A DNA stretch of 64,000 nucleotides from Methylobacterium sp. 2A (lineage in GTDB: Bacteria > Pseudomonadota > Alphaproteobacteria > Rhizobiales > Beijerinckiaceae), in NCBI RefSeq assembly GCF_009806555.1, contig NZ_VUOK01000034.1, positions 182,060-246,059 on the forward strand. The letters run 5' to 3'. The position numbers and the translations under genes are program-made. The notes below the pieces were generated by a model. The model was not told the origin of the DNA and ran no database searches. It saw only the letters and a list, made by a program, of their open reading frames with translations. Positions 28,046 through 37,640 of the stretch are shown here, piece by piece. Each line of letters opens with the position of its first letter. Positions within the stretch are counted from its first letter, which is position 1.

Positions 28046-29371
28046 ATGCCGCCCCGCACAGCCACGGATCATCAAGCCGGCCCCGGACCGCGCGCCGACG
28101 ACCTGCTCGCCTGGTACGACCGGCACCGGCGCGTCCTGCCGTGGCGGGCGCTCGCCGGTGAGGTGCCCGATCCCTACCGGGTCTGGCTCTCCGAGGTGAT
28201 GCTGCAGCAGACCACGATCGCGGCGGTCCGGCCGTATTTCGAGCGGTTTCTCACCCGCTTCCCCGACGTGTTCGCCCTGGCCGAAGCCCCCGAGGAGGCC
28301 GTGATGGCGGCCTGGGCCGGTCTCGGCTACTATTCCCGCGCGCGCAACCTGCATGCCTGCGCGAAGGCGGTCGCGGCGGCCGGCGGGCGCTTCCCCGACA
28401 CGGCCGAGGGCCTGCGCAAGCTCCCGGGCATCGGCACCTACACGGCGGGCGCGATCGCGGCGATCGCGTTCGACCGGCCCGAGGCCGCCGTGGACGGCAA
28501 TGTCGAGCGGGTGCTGAGCCGGGCTTACGCGGTTGACGCACCGCTGCCGGGGAGCCGGCCGGAGATCCGCCGCCTGACGCAGGCGCTGGTTCCGGCGGAA
28601 CGGCCCGGCGATTTCGCCCAGGCGCTGATGGATCTCGGCGCCACGATCTGCACGCCCAAGCGTCCGGCCTGCGCCCTGTGCCCCTGGATGTCGCCCTGCC
28701 GCGCCCGGGCGCTCGGCACGCAGGAGACGTTTCCGCGCAAGATCAAGGTGGCCAAGGGGGCACTCCGGCGCGGCGCGGTGTTCGTGGCGATCCGCAGCGG
28801 CGACGAGGCGGTGCTGCTGCGGACGCGGGAACCGGAGGGTCTGCTCGGCAACATGGCCGAACCACCGGGCAGCGCCTGGGAGCCGGATTACGATGTCGCC
28901 GGTGCCCTGCTGGACGCGCCCCTCGACGCCCGCTGGAAGCGGCTCCCGGGACTCGTCCGCCACGGCTTCACGCATTTTCCGCTGGAGCTGACGGTGTTCG
29001 CGGCCCGCGTGGCCCTCTCGACGCCGGCACCGGCGGGCATGCGCTTCACCCCGCGCGCCGCCCTCGACGAGGAGCCGCTGCCCGGCCTGATGCGCAAGGT
29101 GCTGGCCCACGCCTTCGATCCGAAGCCGGAGCAAGAGAAGAAGCCGCGCGGGCGCCCGAAGAAGGAGCCGCCGCCGATGCCGCTGCTGGCGGCGATGGAG
29201 GCGCCGGTCTCGATGCCGGATCCCGAGCCGCGCCCGCGCATCCGGGCCGTGCCGAAGCCGCAGCCGAAGCCGGCCCCCACGCCGCCACCGGACGCGGACG
29301 ATTTTCCGGACGATGAGCCCGAGGCCCCGCCGGCCGCGCCGCGCCGGCGGGGCACGGCGCGGCGGCGCTAG
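28046..29371 (+). CDS. mutY: adenine DNA glycosylase MutY
   Basis: A 441-residue MutY that removes adenine mispaired with 8-oxoguanine. The catalytic Glu is E50 (WLSEVMLQQT), the helix-hairpin-helix is LPGIGTYTAGAI, the catalytic Asp lies in AAVDGNVERVLSR, and the [4Fe-4S] cluster ligands are C-x6-C-x2-C-x5-C (CTPKRPACALCPWMSPC). A Nudix-like C-terminal domain follows. The protein then has an unusual tail of about 80 residues rich in Pro, Lys and Glu, including a GRPKKE AT-hook-like core. The start at 28046 excludes 31 N-terminal residues that lack homology. Confidence 0.9.
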   Translation: MPPRTATDHQAGPGPRADDLLAWYDRHRRVLPWRALAGEVPDPYRVWLSEVMLQQTTIAAVRPYFERFLTRFPDVFALAEAPEEAVMAAWAGLGYYSRARNLHACAKAVAAAGGRFPDTAEGLRKLPGIGTYTAGAIAAIAFDRPEAAVDGNVERVLSRAYAVDAPLPGSRPEIRRLTQALVPAERPGDFAQALMDLGATICTPKRPACALCPWMSPCRARALGTQETFPRKIKVAKGALRRGAVFVAIRSGDEAVLLRTREPEGLLGNMAEPPGSAWEPDYDVAGALLDAPLDARWKRLPGLVRHGFTHFPLELTVFAARVALSTPAPAGMRFTPRAALDEEPLPGLMRKVLAHAFDPKPEQEKKPRGRPKKEPPPMPLLAAMEAPVSMPDPEPRPRIRAVPKPQPKPAPTPPPDADDFPDDEPEAPPAAPRRRGTARRR

Positions 29372-29385
29372 GAGAGGCCGGGTTT

Positions 29386-29479
29386 CCAAAGGGCTCAGCC
29401 CTTTGGTGGGGTTCGGGGCGAAGTCCCGAGGTGTTCGCAGGGCTCTGCCCTGCACCCGCCAAAGGGCTGAGCCCTTTGG
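29386..29479. repeat. multi-hairpin intergenic repeat (four stems)
   Basis: Four hairpins in 94 bp: CCAAAGGGCTCAGCCCTTTGG (29386-29406), TCGGG...CCCGA (29413-29429), GCAGGGC-TCT-GCCCTGC (29437-29453, perfect 7-bp stem), and CCAAAGGGCTGAGCCCTTTGG (29459-29479). The first and last are nearly identical, so their arms can also pair with each other to give a cloverleaf-like fold. It lies between the convergent mutY and ccrM genes. Confidence 0.8.
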
Positions 29480-29505
29480 GATCCCAGGACCGGGGAAAGA
29501 ACGGT

Positions 29506-31338
<1,833 letters not shown>

Positions 31339-31689
31339 ATGACGTTTGGTTTCGGTAAGCTCGTTGTGTCGCTTGGAATGCTGTCCACCATCATCGGAAC
31401 GAGCCTCCCGGCCGCCGCCCAGAGCGGAGCGGCCTCCTGGTACGGGAGCGGCCATCGCACCGCGAACGGTGAGCGTTTCAACCCCAACGGTCTGACCGCC
31501 GCCCATCGCAGCCTGCCGTTCGGCACCCGCGTCCGCGTCGAGAACAAGCGGACCGGCCGCTCGGTCATCGTTCGCATCAACGATCGCGGGCCGTTCGTGC
31601 GCGGCCGCATCATCGATCTGTCGCGCGGCTCCGCCCGCGCCCTGGGCATGGGCGGCACGACCTACGTGTCGCTGCAGGTCGTAAACTAA
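31339..31689 (+). CDS. rlpA: RlpA-like double-psi beta-barrel lipoprotein/secreted protein
   Basis: A 116-residue RlpA-family protein. A signal peptide ([22 protein letters not shown]) is followed by the double-psi beta-barrel core: [47 protein letters not shown] and [17 protein letters not shown]. It lacks the C-terminal SPOR domain of longer RlpA proteins. No lipobox Cys is visible, so it may be a soluble periplasmic protein. RlpA family members cleave or bind glycan strands of peptidoglycan. It is preceded by the long intergenic region. Confidence 0.9.
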   Translation: MTFGFGKLVVSLGMLSTIIGTSLPAAAQSGAASWYGSGHRTANGERFNPNGLTAAHRSLPFGTRVRVENKRTGRSVIVRINDRGPFVRGRIIDLSRGSARALGMGGTTYVSLQVVN

Positions 31690-31822
31690 ACCGGACCCCG
31701 TTCCGCACGGGCGCACCACGCGCCGGACCGCTCCCCTCCCGAGAGGCGGGGCGGCCCCCGGGCGTTGTCTGGGGCGGCCCGAGGCCCCATCTGCTGCCGG
31801 GTTCAGCCCGGATCAGCCTTCC

Positions 31823-32137
31823 ATGCCCAAGCCCCTCATCGTCGACATCCCGCACGACCTCGGCCGCGACGAGGCCAAGCGGCGCCTGGAGCACGGCACC
31901 GAACAGGCCCGGGCCTTCCTCGCCAAGAGCGGCATCGCGGTGGACCAGCTCGCCTGGACCGGCGACCGGCTCGATTTCGGCGTCTCCGCCATGGCCCAGA
32001 AGGTCGCCGGCACGATCGATGTCGGCGCCGAGAGCGTGCGGCTCGAAGTGAAGCTGCCGTTCCTGCTCGCCCTGTTCGCCGAGAAGATCCAGAAGGTGGC
32101 CAGCAAGGAGGGCAATCTCCTGCTGACCAAGAAGTAG
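31823..32137 (+). CDS. polyhydroxyalkanoate-system family protein
   Basis: A 104-residue protein. The beginning MPKPLIVDIPHDLGRDEAKRRLEHG and the central strand KVAGTIDVGAESVRLEVKLPFLLALFAEKIQ match the polyhydroxyalkanoic acid system family. These small alpha/beta proteins occur near PHA granule genes in proteobacteria; their exact biochemical role is not established. No PHA synthase or depolymerase gene is in the window. The next ORF, a proline-rich peptide, starts 93 bp downstream. Confidence 0.82.
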   Translation: MPKPLIVDIPHDLGRDEAKRRLEHGTEQARAFLAKSGIAVDQLAWTGDRLDFGVSAMAQKVAGTIDVGAESVRLEVKLPFLLALFAEKIQKVASKEGNLLLTKK

Positions 32138-32230
32138 CGGCCCGGAACCGGACCGGCCGGGCCTTGTTTCCGCCCGAACGACGTCGGTTCGCCCATTCGG
32201 TCGGCGACGTCGGTCTCGCGGAGGATAGCG

Positions 32231-32467
32231 ATGCCCGATCTCACCCTCGCCGATCCGGGACAGGTCCCCGAGGTGCCGCCGCAGCCCGGTCCGGCACCGG
32301 ACCAGCCCTACGAGCCGCCGCAGGCGCCGACCCAGCCGCCGGGACCGGAGATCCCGGGCGACACCCCGGCCGAGGCGCCAGGCATCCAGCCGCCGGAGAT
32401 CCCCGTCAACGATCCGGGCGCACCGGAGATCAGCCCGCCAACGGGGCCGGCGAACCCGGTCGCCTGA
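32231..32467 (+). CDS. proline-rich hypothetical protein
   Basis: A 78-residue protein with 27 prolines (about 35%) and many Glu/Gln/Asp residues, no hydrophobic segment and no known domain. A good Shine-Dalgarno (CGGAGGATAG) lies just upstream of the ATG, which supports expression. It is probably intrinsically disordered. It lies between the PHA-system gene and the ABC-F gene. A low-complexity reading of a GC-rich region remains possible. Confidence 0.5.
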   Translation: MPDLTLADPGQVPEVPPQPGPAPDQPYEPPQAPTQPPGPEIPGDTPAEAPGIQPPEIPVNDPGAPEISPPTGPANPVA

Positions 32468-32523
32468 CAGGGGAGCGGGCGCGCGGGTTTGAACGGTGAG
32501 CCGCGCGCTGCCATAAGCCGGCC

Positions 32524-34326
32524 ATGGCCGCTCCCCCGCTCCTGACTCTCCAAGACGTCGCGCTGACCTTCGGCGGCACCCCGCTGATCACGCGCGCCGA
32601 GATCGCCATCGCCCCGGGCGAGCGCACCTGCCTCGTCGGGCGCAACGGCTCCGGCAAATCGACCCTGATGAAGATCGCCGCCGGCCTGGTCGAGCCCGAT
32701 AAGGGCCGCCGGTTCGTGCAGCCCGGCACGACGATCCGCTACCTCGCGCAGGAGCCGGACTTTTCCGGCTTCGCCACCACGCTGGATTTCGTGGAAGCCG
32801 GCCTGCCGCCGGGAGAATCGACTCACCGCGCCCGCTACCTGCTCGAAAGCCTCGGCCTCACGGGCGAGGAGGACCCCAAAAAGCTTTCTGGCGGGGAGGG
32901 GCGGCGCACCGCGCTCGCGCAGGCCCTGGCCCCCGAGCCCGACGTTCTGCTCCTCGACGAGCCCACCAACCATCTCGACCTGCCGGCGATCGAGTGGCTC
33001 GAATCCGAGCTGAAGGGCACCCGCGCCGCCCTCGTGCTGATCAGCCACGACCGGCGCTTCCTCTCGGCCCTGTCGCGGGCCACGATCTGGCTCGACCGGG
33101 GCGAGACCCGCCGGATCGACCAGGGTTTTTCCGGCTTCGAGGCGTGGCGCGACGCCTTCTTCGAGGAGGAGGAGCGCGACCAGCACAAGCTCGACCGCAA
33201 GATCGCTGCCGAGGAGCACTGGCTGCGCTACGGCGTCACCGCCCGGCGCAAGCGCAACGTCCGCCGCCTCGGCAACCTGCACGAACTCCGAAAAAACCGC
33301 CGCGAGGTCCGCCGCCCGGTCGGCAGCGTCAGCATGCAGGCCTCGGACGCGGAATCCTCCGGCAGCCTCGTGGTCGAGGCCCGCGACATCGCGAAATCCT
33401 ACGGGGAGCGGAAGATCGTGGACGGCCTGTCGCTGCGGGTGATGCGCGGCGACCGGCTCGGCATCGTCGGGGCCAACGGCGCCGGCAAGTCGACGCTGAT
33501 CAACCTGCTGATGGGCCGGCTCGAACCGGATTCCGGGCAGGTGGTGCTCGGCACCAACCTGATGCCGGTGGTGCTCGATCAGGCCCGGGCCGTGCTGGAG
33601 CCCGGCATGACCGTCACCGACGTGCTCACCGGCGGCCGGGGCGACAGCGTCACGGTGAACGGCCAGAGCCGCCACGTGATCGGCTATCTCAAGGACTTCC
33701 TGTTCACCCCCGAGCAGGCCCGCACGCCGGTCTCGGTGCTGTCGGGCGGCGAGCGCAACCGGCTGCTGATCGCCCGCGCGCTGGCGCAGCCGGCCAACCT
33801 CCTCGTTCTCGACGAGCCGACCAACGACCTCGACCTCGAAACCCTCGACCTGCTCCAGGAAATGCTCGGCGACTACCAGGGCACGCTGATCCTGGTGAGC
33901 CACGACCGCGACTTCCTCGATCGGGTGGTCGGCAGCGTGCTCGTCTCGGAGGGCGCCGGCCGCTGGGTCGAGTATGCCGGCGGCTACAGCGACATGCTGC
34001 TCCAGCGCGGGCAGGGGGTCGAGGCCCGCACGGTCGCACCGAAGGCCAAGGAGCCGCGCCTACGGTCCGCGGCCGCGGCGCCGCAGCCGGCGTCCAAGCC
34101 CAAGCTCGGCTTCAACGAGCAGCACGAGTTGAAGACGCTGCCGGCCAAGATGCAGAAGCTGGAGGCGGCGATCGGCCAGCTCAAGACGATCCTGGCCGAC
34201 CCCGACCTCTACGCCCGCGATCCCGCCCGGTTCGACAGGGCCTCGACCATGCTGGCCCAGGCCGAGACCGAGCTGTCCCAGGCGGAGGACCGCTGGCTGG
34301 AGCTGGAGATGCTGCAGGCGGGGTGA
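32524..34326 (+). CDS. ABC-F family ATPase (Uup-like)
   Basis: A 600-residue soluble tandem ABC ATPase. The first half has Walker A VGRNGSGKST, signature LSGGEGRRTALAQAL and Walker B DEPTNHLD; the second has [24 protein letters not shown] and DEPTNDLD. A long interdomain linker and a C-terminal coiled coil (about residues 530-600) resemble Uup, which acts on ribosomes or in recombination. There are no membrane segments, so it is not a transporter. An M32 peptidase gene follows 36 bp downstream on the same strand. Confidence 0.93.
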   Translation: MAAPPLLTLQDVALTFGGTPLITRAEIAIAPGERTCLVGRNGSGKSTLMKIAAGLVEPDKGRRFVQPGTTIRYLAQEPDFSGFATTLDFVEAGLPPGESTHRARYLLESLGLTGEEDPKKLSGGEGRRTALAQALAPEPDVLLLDEPTNHLDLPAIEWLESELKGTRAALVLISHDRRFLSALSRATIWLDRGETRRIDQGFSGFEAWRDAFFEEEERDQHKLDRKIAAEEHWLRYGVTARRKRNVRRLGNLHELRKNRREVRRPVGSVSMQASDAESSGSLVVEARDIAKSYGERKIVDGLSLRVMRGDRLGIVGANGAGKSTLINLLMGRLEPDSGQVVLGTNLMPVVLDQARAVLEPGMTVTDVLTGGRGDSVTVNGQSRHVIGYLKDFLFTPEQARTPVSVLSGGERNRLLIARALAQPANLLVLDEPTNDLDLETLDLLQEMLGDYQGTLILVSHDRDFLDRVVGSVLVSEGAGRWVEYAGGYSDMLLQRGQGVEARTVAPKAKEPRLRSAAAAPQPASKPKLGFNEQHELKTLPAKMQKLEAAIGQLKTILADPDLYARDPARFDRASTMLAQAETELSQAEDRWLELEMLQAG

Positions 34327-34362
34327 GCGCCGCCTGCACCTGCGAGACCGACCGGAGACCGC

Positions 34363-35853
34363 ATGACCGCCTACCAGACCCTCGAACAGCGCTTCGCGCG
34401 CCTCGCCGCCCTCGAAGGCGCCGCCGGGATTCTCGGCTGGGACGCGCAGACCCTGATGCCGGACGGCGCCGCGTCGGCGCGGGGCGATCAGCTGGCGATC
34501 CTGCGCGGCCTCGCCCACGCGATGCTGACCGAGCCCGAGGCGGCCGCGGAACTCGACGCCGCCGAGCGGGAAGATGTCCGCGACTCCTGGGCCGCCGCCA
34601 ACCTGCGCGAGATGCGCCGGGCGCAGGCCCACGCCACCGCGGTGCCGCGCGATCTGGTCGAGGCGAGTTCCCGGGCGGTGTCCCGCTCCGAGATGGTCTG
34701 GCGCGAGGCGCGCCGCGACGCCGACTTCGCCAAGCTGGAGCCGCACCTCGCCGAGGTGCTGCGGCTCCAGCGCGAGATCGGTCAGGCCAAGGGCGCGGCC
34801 CTCGGACTCGACCCCTACGACGCGCTGCTCGACAGCTACGATCCCGGCATGCGCCGGGCCACGATCGACCCGCTGTTCTCGGATCTGACCAGCTGGCTGC
34901 CGGAGCTGATCGCCCGCGCCCGGGAGATTCAGGCGTCGCGGCCGGCGCCGCTGCCGCTCACCGGCCCGTTCGACGTGGACGTGCAGCGCAAGCTCGGCCT
35001 TCGGCTCATGGAAGCGGTGGGGTTCGATTTCACCCGCGGCCGGCTCGACATCAGCCTCCACCCGTTCTGCGGCGGCGCCACCGATGACGTGCGCATCACC
35101 ACCCGCTACGACGCGGCCGATTTCGGCCGGGCCCTGATGGGCGTGCTGCACGAGACGGGCCATGCCCTCTACGAGCAGGGCCGTCCGGAATCCTGGCGCA
35201 ACCAGCCGGTCGGCGCGGCCCGCGGCATGAGCCTGCACGAGAGCCAGTCGCTCATCGTCGAGATGCAGGCCTGCCGGAGCCGGGACTTCTTCGCCTTCCT
35301 GGCGCCGCTGCTGCGGGAGGCGTTCGGGCGGTCGGGCCCGGAATGGTCGCCGGAGAACCTGCACGCCCTCAACACCCGGGTCGCGCCGGGCTTCATCCGG
35401 GTCGATGCCGACGAGGCGACCTATCCGGCGCACATCCTGCTGCGCTACCGGCTGGAGACCGCGATGATCGCGGGCGACCTCGCGGTGCGGGATCTGCCGG
35501 GCGCCTTCAACGACGGCATGCGGGAGCTTCTGGGTCTCACCGTACCGGACGACCGGGTCGGCTGCCTGCAGGACATCCACTGGCCGAGCGGCGCCTTCGG
35601 CTATTTCCCGACCTACACGCTGGGTGCGCTCGCGGCGGCGCAGCTGTTCCGGGCCGCCCGGGCGGCGGAGCCGGCGCTGCCGGGCTGTCTGGCGGAGGGC
35701 GATTTCGCGCCGCTGCGGCGCTGGCTGCGCGCGAACGTGCACGAGGTCGGCAGCCTGCTCGACACCGACGCGCTGCTGACCCGCGCCACCGGCGCGCCTC
35801 TCGGCACCGCGGCGTTCCGGGCGCATCTGGAGGCGCGGTATCTCGGGGGGTGA
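34363..35853 (+). CDS. carboxypeptidase M32 family metallopeptidase
   Basis: A 496-residue M32 metallocarboxypeptidase. The zinc-binding motif is HETGH at about residues 263-267 (VLHETGHALYEQG), and the following GAARGMSLHESQSLIVEMQ gives the third ligand Glu. The N-terminal motif GWDAQTLMP and the C-terminal Tyr/His block LHALNTRVAPGFIRVDADEATYPAH are family-typical. It removes C-terminal residues from peptides in the cytoplasm. Length matches family members (about 500). Confidence 0.93.
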   Translation: MTAYQTLEQRFARLAALEGAAGILGWDAQTLMPDGAASARGDQLAILRGLAHAMLTEPEAAAELDAAEREDVRDSWAAANLREMRRAQAHATAVPRDLVEASSRAVSRSEMVWREARRDADFAKLEPHLAEVLRLQREIGQAKGAALGLDPYDALLDSYDPGMRRATIDPLFSDLTSWLPELIARAREIQASRPAPLPLTGPFDVDVQRKLGLRLMEAVGFDFTRGRLDISLHPFCGGATDDVRITTRYDAADFGRALMGVLHETGHALYEQGRPESWRNQPVGAARGMSLHESQSLIVEMQACRSRDFFAFLAPLLREAFGRSGPEWSPENLHALNTRVAPGFIRVDADEATYPAHILLRYRLETAMIAGDLAVRDLPGAFNDGMRELLGLTVPDDRVGCLQDIHWPSGAFGYFPTYTLGALAAAQLFRAARAAEPALPGCLAEGDFAPLRRWLRANVHEVGSLLDTDALLTRATGAPLGTAAFRAHLEARYLGG

Positions 35854-36384
35854 TCGGGGCGAGGGCGAGCCCTTTTAAAGTGTTTGGTCGGAGACCCGAG
35901 ACGGGGCGTGGAGCCGGTCTGCACGGCCCTTTCCCGGGCGCATGCAGCGAAAGCGGAATGCGACCCGGGATCCGGCATCAGACGTCGCGCAGCGTCGATC
36001 TGGATCGACCTGTGCCGCAGGCGCGGCGCTTTGTGTGCTGGATCCCGGATCAGGTTCCGCTGTCGCTCCACCTGTCCGGGAAAGGGGCGCCCGTCATGAG
36101 CCAGGGAGCGCCGACCCCATGTCGCGCGCAAAGAGAATGGCGCGCACGCCGCGGAACACCTTGAAAGGGCTGGGGCGAGGGCCTGCGGGCTCCACCCGTC
36201 ACCCATGTCGCCGAACGGCCGGCGCCGTTCTCCGCAGCCCGAAAACGGACGGGAGACGCCGCGGGTCGCCGCTGACCGCGCTTGAGCCGGCCCCCGCCGC
36301 CGGCCTAAGAGCCAGCCTCGTCACGCCGGCTCTTCCCCGGGAGAGGCGTGCCTTCCGAACGCGCCACGATCCCTCCAAGCTCCG
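35854..36384. other. 531-bp intergenic region with a repeat element, no gene
   Basis: Between the M32 peptidase and the YhaO-like gene. It contains a 154-bp repeat copy (35932-36085) and an outer inverted pair, AGCCCTTTTAAAGTGTTT (35868-35885) and AACACCTTGAAAGGGCT (36155-36171). No ORF here carries family motifs. Confidence 0.6.
35932..36085 (+). repeat. intergenic terminal-inverted-repeat element, copy A (MITE-like)
   Basis: About 154 bp. It starts CCCGGGCGCATGC and ends GTCGCTCCACCTGTCCGGGA; its reverse complement aligns along its length with the element at 54530-54676, matching strongly at both ends (for example GCGACAGCGGAA and CCCGGGTCGCATTCCGCT). The two termini are also imperfect inverted repeats of each other. 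No ORF is carried. Confidence 0.8.
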
Positions 36385-37623
36385 ATGTCAGGCTTCAGCT
36401 TCATCCACGCGGCGGACCTGCATCTCGGCAGCCCGCTCTCGGGCCTCGCGAACCGCGATGCGGATCTCGCGCGGCGCCTCGCGACGGCCGGGCGGCAGGC
36501 CTTCGAGGATCTGGTCACCCAGGCGATCGAGCGGTCGGTGGCCTTCGTGGTCGTGGCGGGCGACGTCTACGACGGGGACTGGGCCGACAACACGATCGGC
36601 CTGTTCTTCGCCCGGCAGGTGGGCCGCCTCGACCGCGCCGGCATCCCGACGATCCTGGTCCGCGGCAACCACGACGCGGAGAGCGTGATCACCCGCGCGA
36701 TCACCCTGCCATCCTCGGTCCACGTCTTCCCGGCCAACCGCGCCGGCACCCACCGGATCGAAGCCCTGCGCGTCGCCCTGCACGGCCGCAGCTTCCAGGC
36801 CCGCGCCGTCGAGGAGAATCTGTCGCTGACTTATCCGGCGGCCCTGCCGGGCTGGTTCAACCTCGGGATCCTGCATACCTCCTGCACCGGCCACGCCGCC
36901 CACGAGACCTACGCGCCCTGCTCGGTCGCCGACCTTGCGGCCAGGGGCTACGATTACTGGGCGCTCGGTCATATCCACGAATATGCCGAGCTGTCCCAGG
37001 ATCCCTGGATCGTGTTCCCCGGCAATCTCCAGGGCCGGAGCATCCGCGAATGCGGCGAGAAGGGCGCCGTCCTCGTGGAGGTGGCCGACGGCCGCGTGAC
37101 CGGCCTGACCCGCCTCGCCCTCGACCGCGCCCGGTTCGAGCGGGTCGCGGTGGATCTCGCCGACGCCCCCGATACCCGCGCGGCGGTCGAAGCTGCGGAG
37201 GCGGCCCTGCGCCCGCTTGCGGGTCTCGCGGCGAGCCGGCTCGTTCTGGTCCGTGTCCATCTCACCGGCACCACGAAGGCCCACGACGCCCTGGCGGCCG
37301 ACCGGGAATCGGTGACGGCCGAGATCCAGGCCGCCGCCCACCGGCTGCACGAGGATCTCTGGCTCGAACGCCTCAAGATCGAGACGCGCCGGCCGCCCGC
37401 TCCGCTCGACTCATCCGGCGCCGCGATCGACCCGGCCGCCCTGCTCGCCGACCTCGACCGCGATCCGGAGTTCCGCATCAGGGCCAAGGCCGCGCTGGCG
37501 GAGATCGGCGGCCGGATGCCCGCCGCAGTCGCCGCCGAGGGAGATCTGGAGGCCGAGTTCGATGCGCTGTGCGCCGAGGCCGAGGCGCTGATCCTCGGCC
37601 GCCTCACCGGCCGGCACTGCTGA
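36385..37623 (+). CDS. DNA repair exonuclease, SbcD/YhaO-like metallophosphoesterase
   Basis: A 412-residue calcineurin-like metallophosphoesterase. The metal-binding motifs are HAADLHLGSPL, VVVAGDVYDGDW, VRGNHDAES, LHTSCTGH and ALGHIHEYA. After the nuclease domain (about 300 residues) there is a capping region. It is followed by a gene for a large AAA ATPase 17 bp downstream, the same pairing as YhaO and YhaN in Gram-positive bacteria. The pair probably processes DNA ends, like SbcCD/Mre11-Rad50. Confidence 0.9.
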   Translation: MSGFSFIHAADLHLGSPLSGLANRDADLARRLATAGRQAFEDLVTQAIERSVAFVVVAGDVYDGDWADNTIGLFFARQVGRLDRAGIPTILVRGNHDAESVITRAITLPSSVHVFPANRAGTHRIEALRVALHGRSFQARAVEENLSLTYPAALPGWFNLGILHTSCTGHAAHETYAPCSVADLAARGYDYWALGHIHEYAELSQDPWIVFPGNLQGRSIRECGEKGAVLVEVADGRVTGLTRLALDRARFERVAVDLADAPDTRAAVEAAEAALRPLAGLAASRLVLVRVHLTGTTKAHDALAADRESVTAEIQAAAHRLHEDLWLERLKIETRRPPAPLDSSGAAIDPAALLADLDRDPEFRIRAKAALAEIGGRMPAAVAAEGDLEAEFDALCAEAEALILGRLTGRHC

Positions 37624-37640
37624 GTGGATCGAGAGCCCCG

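Noticed and set aside
36348..37640. N-terminal extension of the YhaN-like ATPase (1589-codon reading)
   Set aside because: The extension is the out-of-frame shadow of the YhaO-like gene. The ATPase begins at MRLIHLALERYG directly after that gene.
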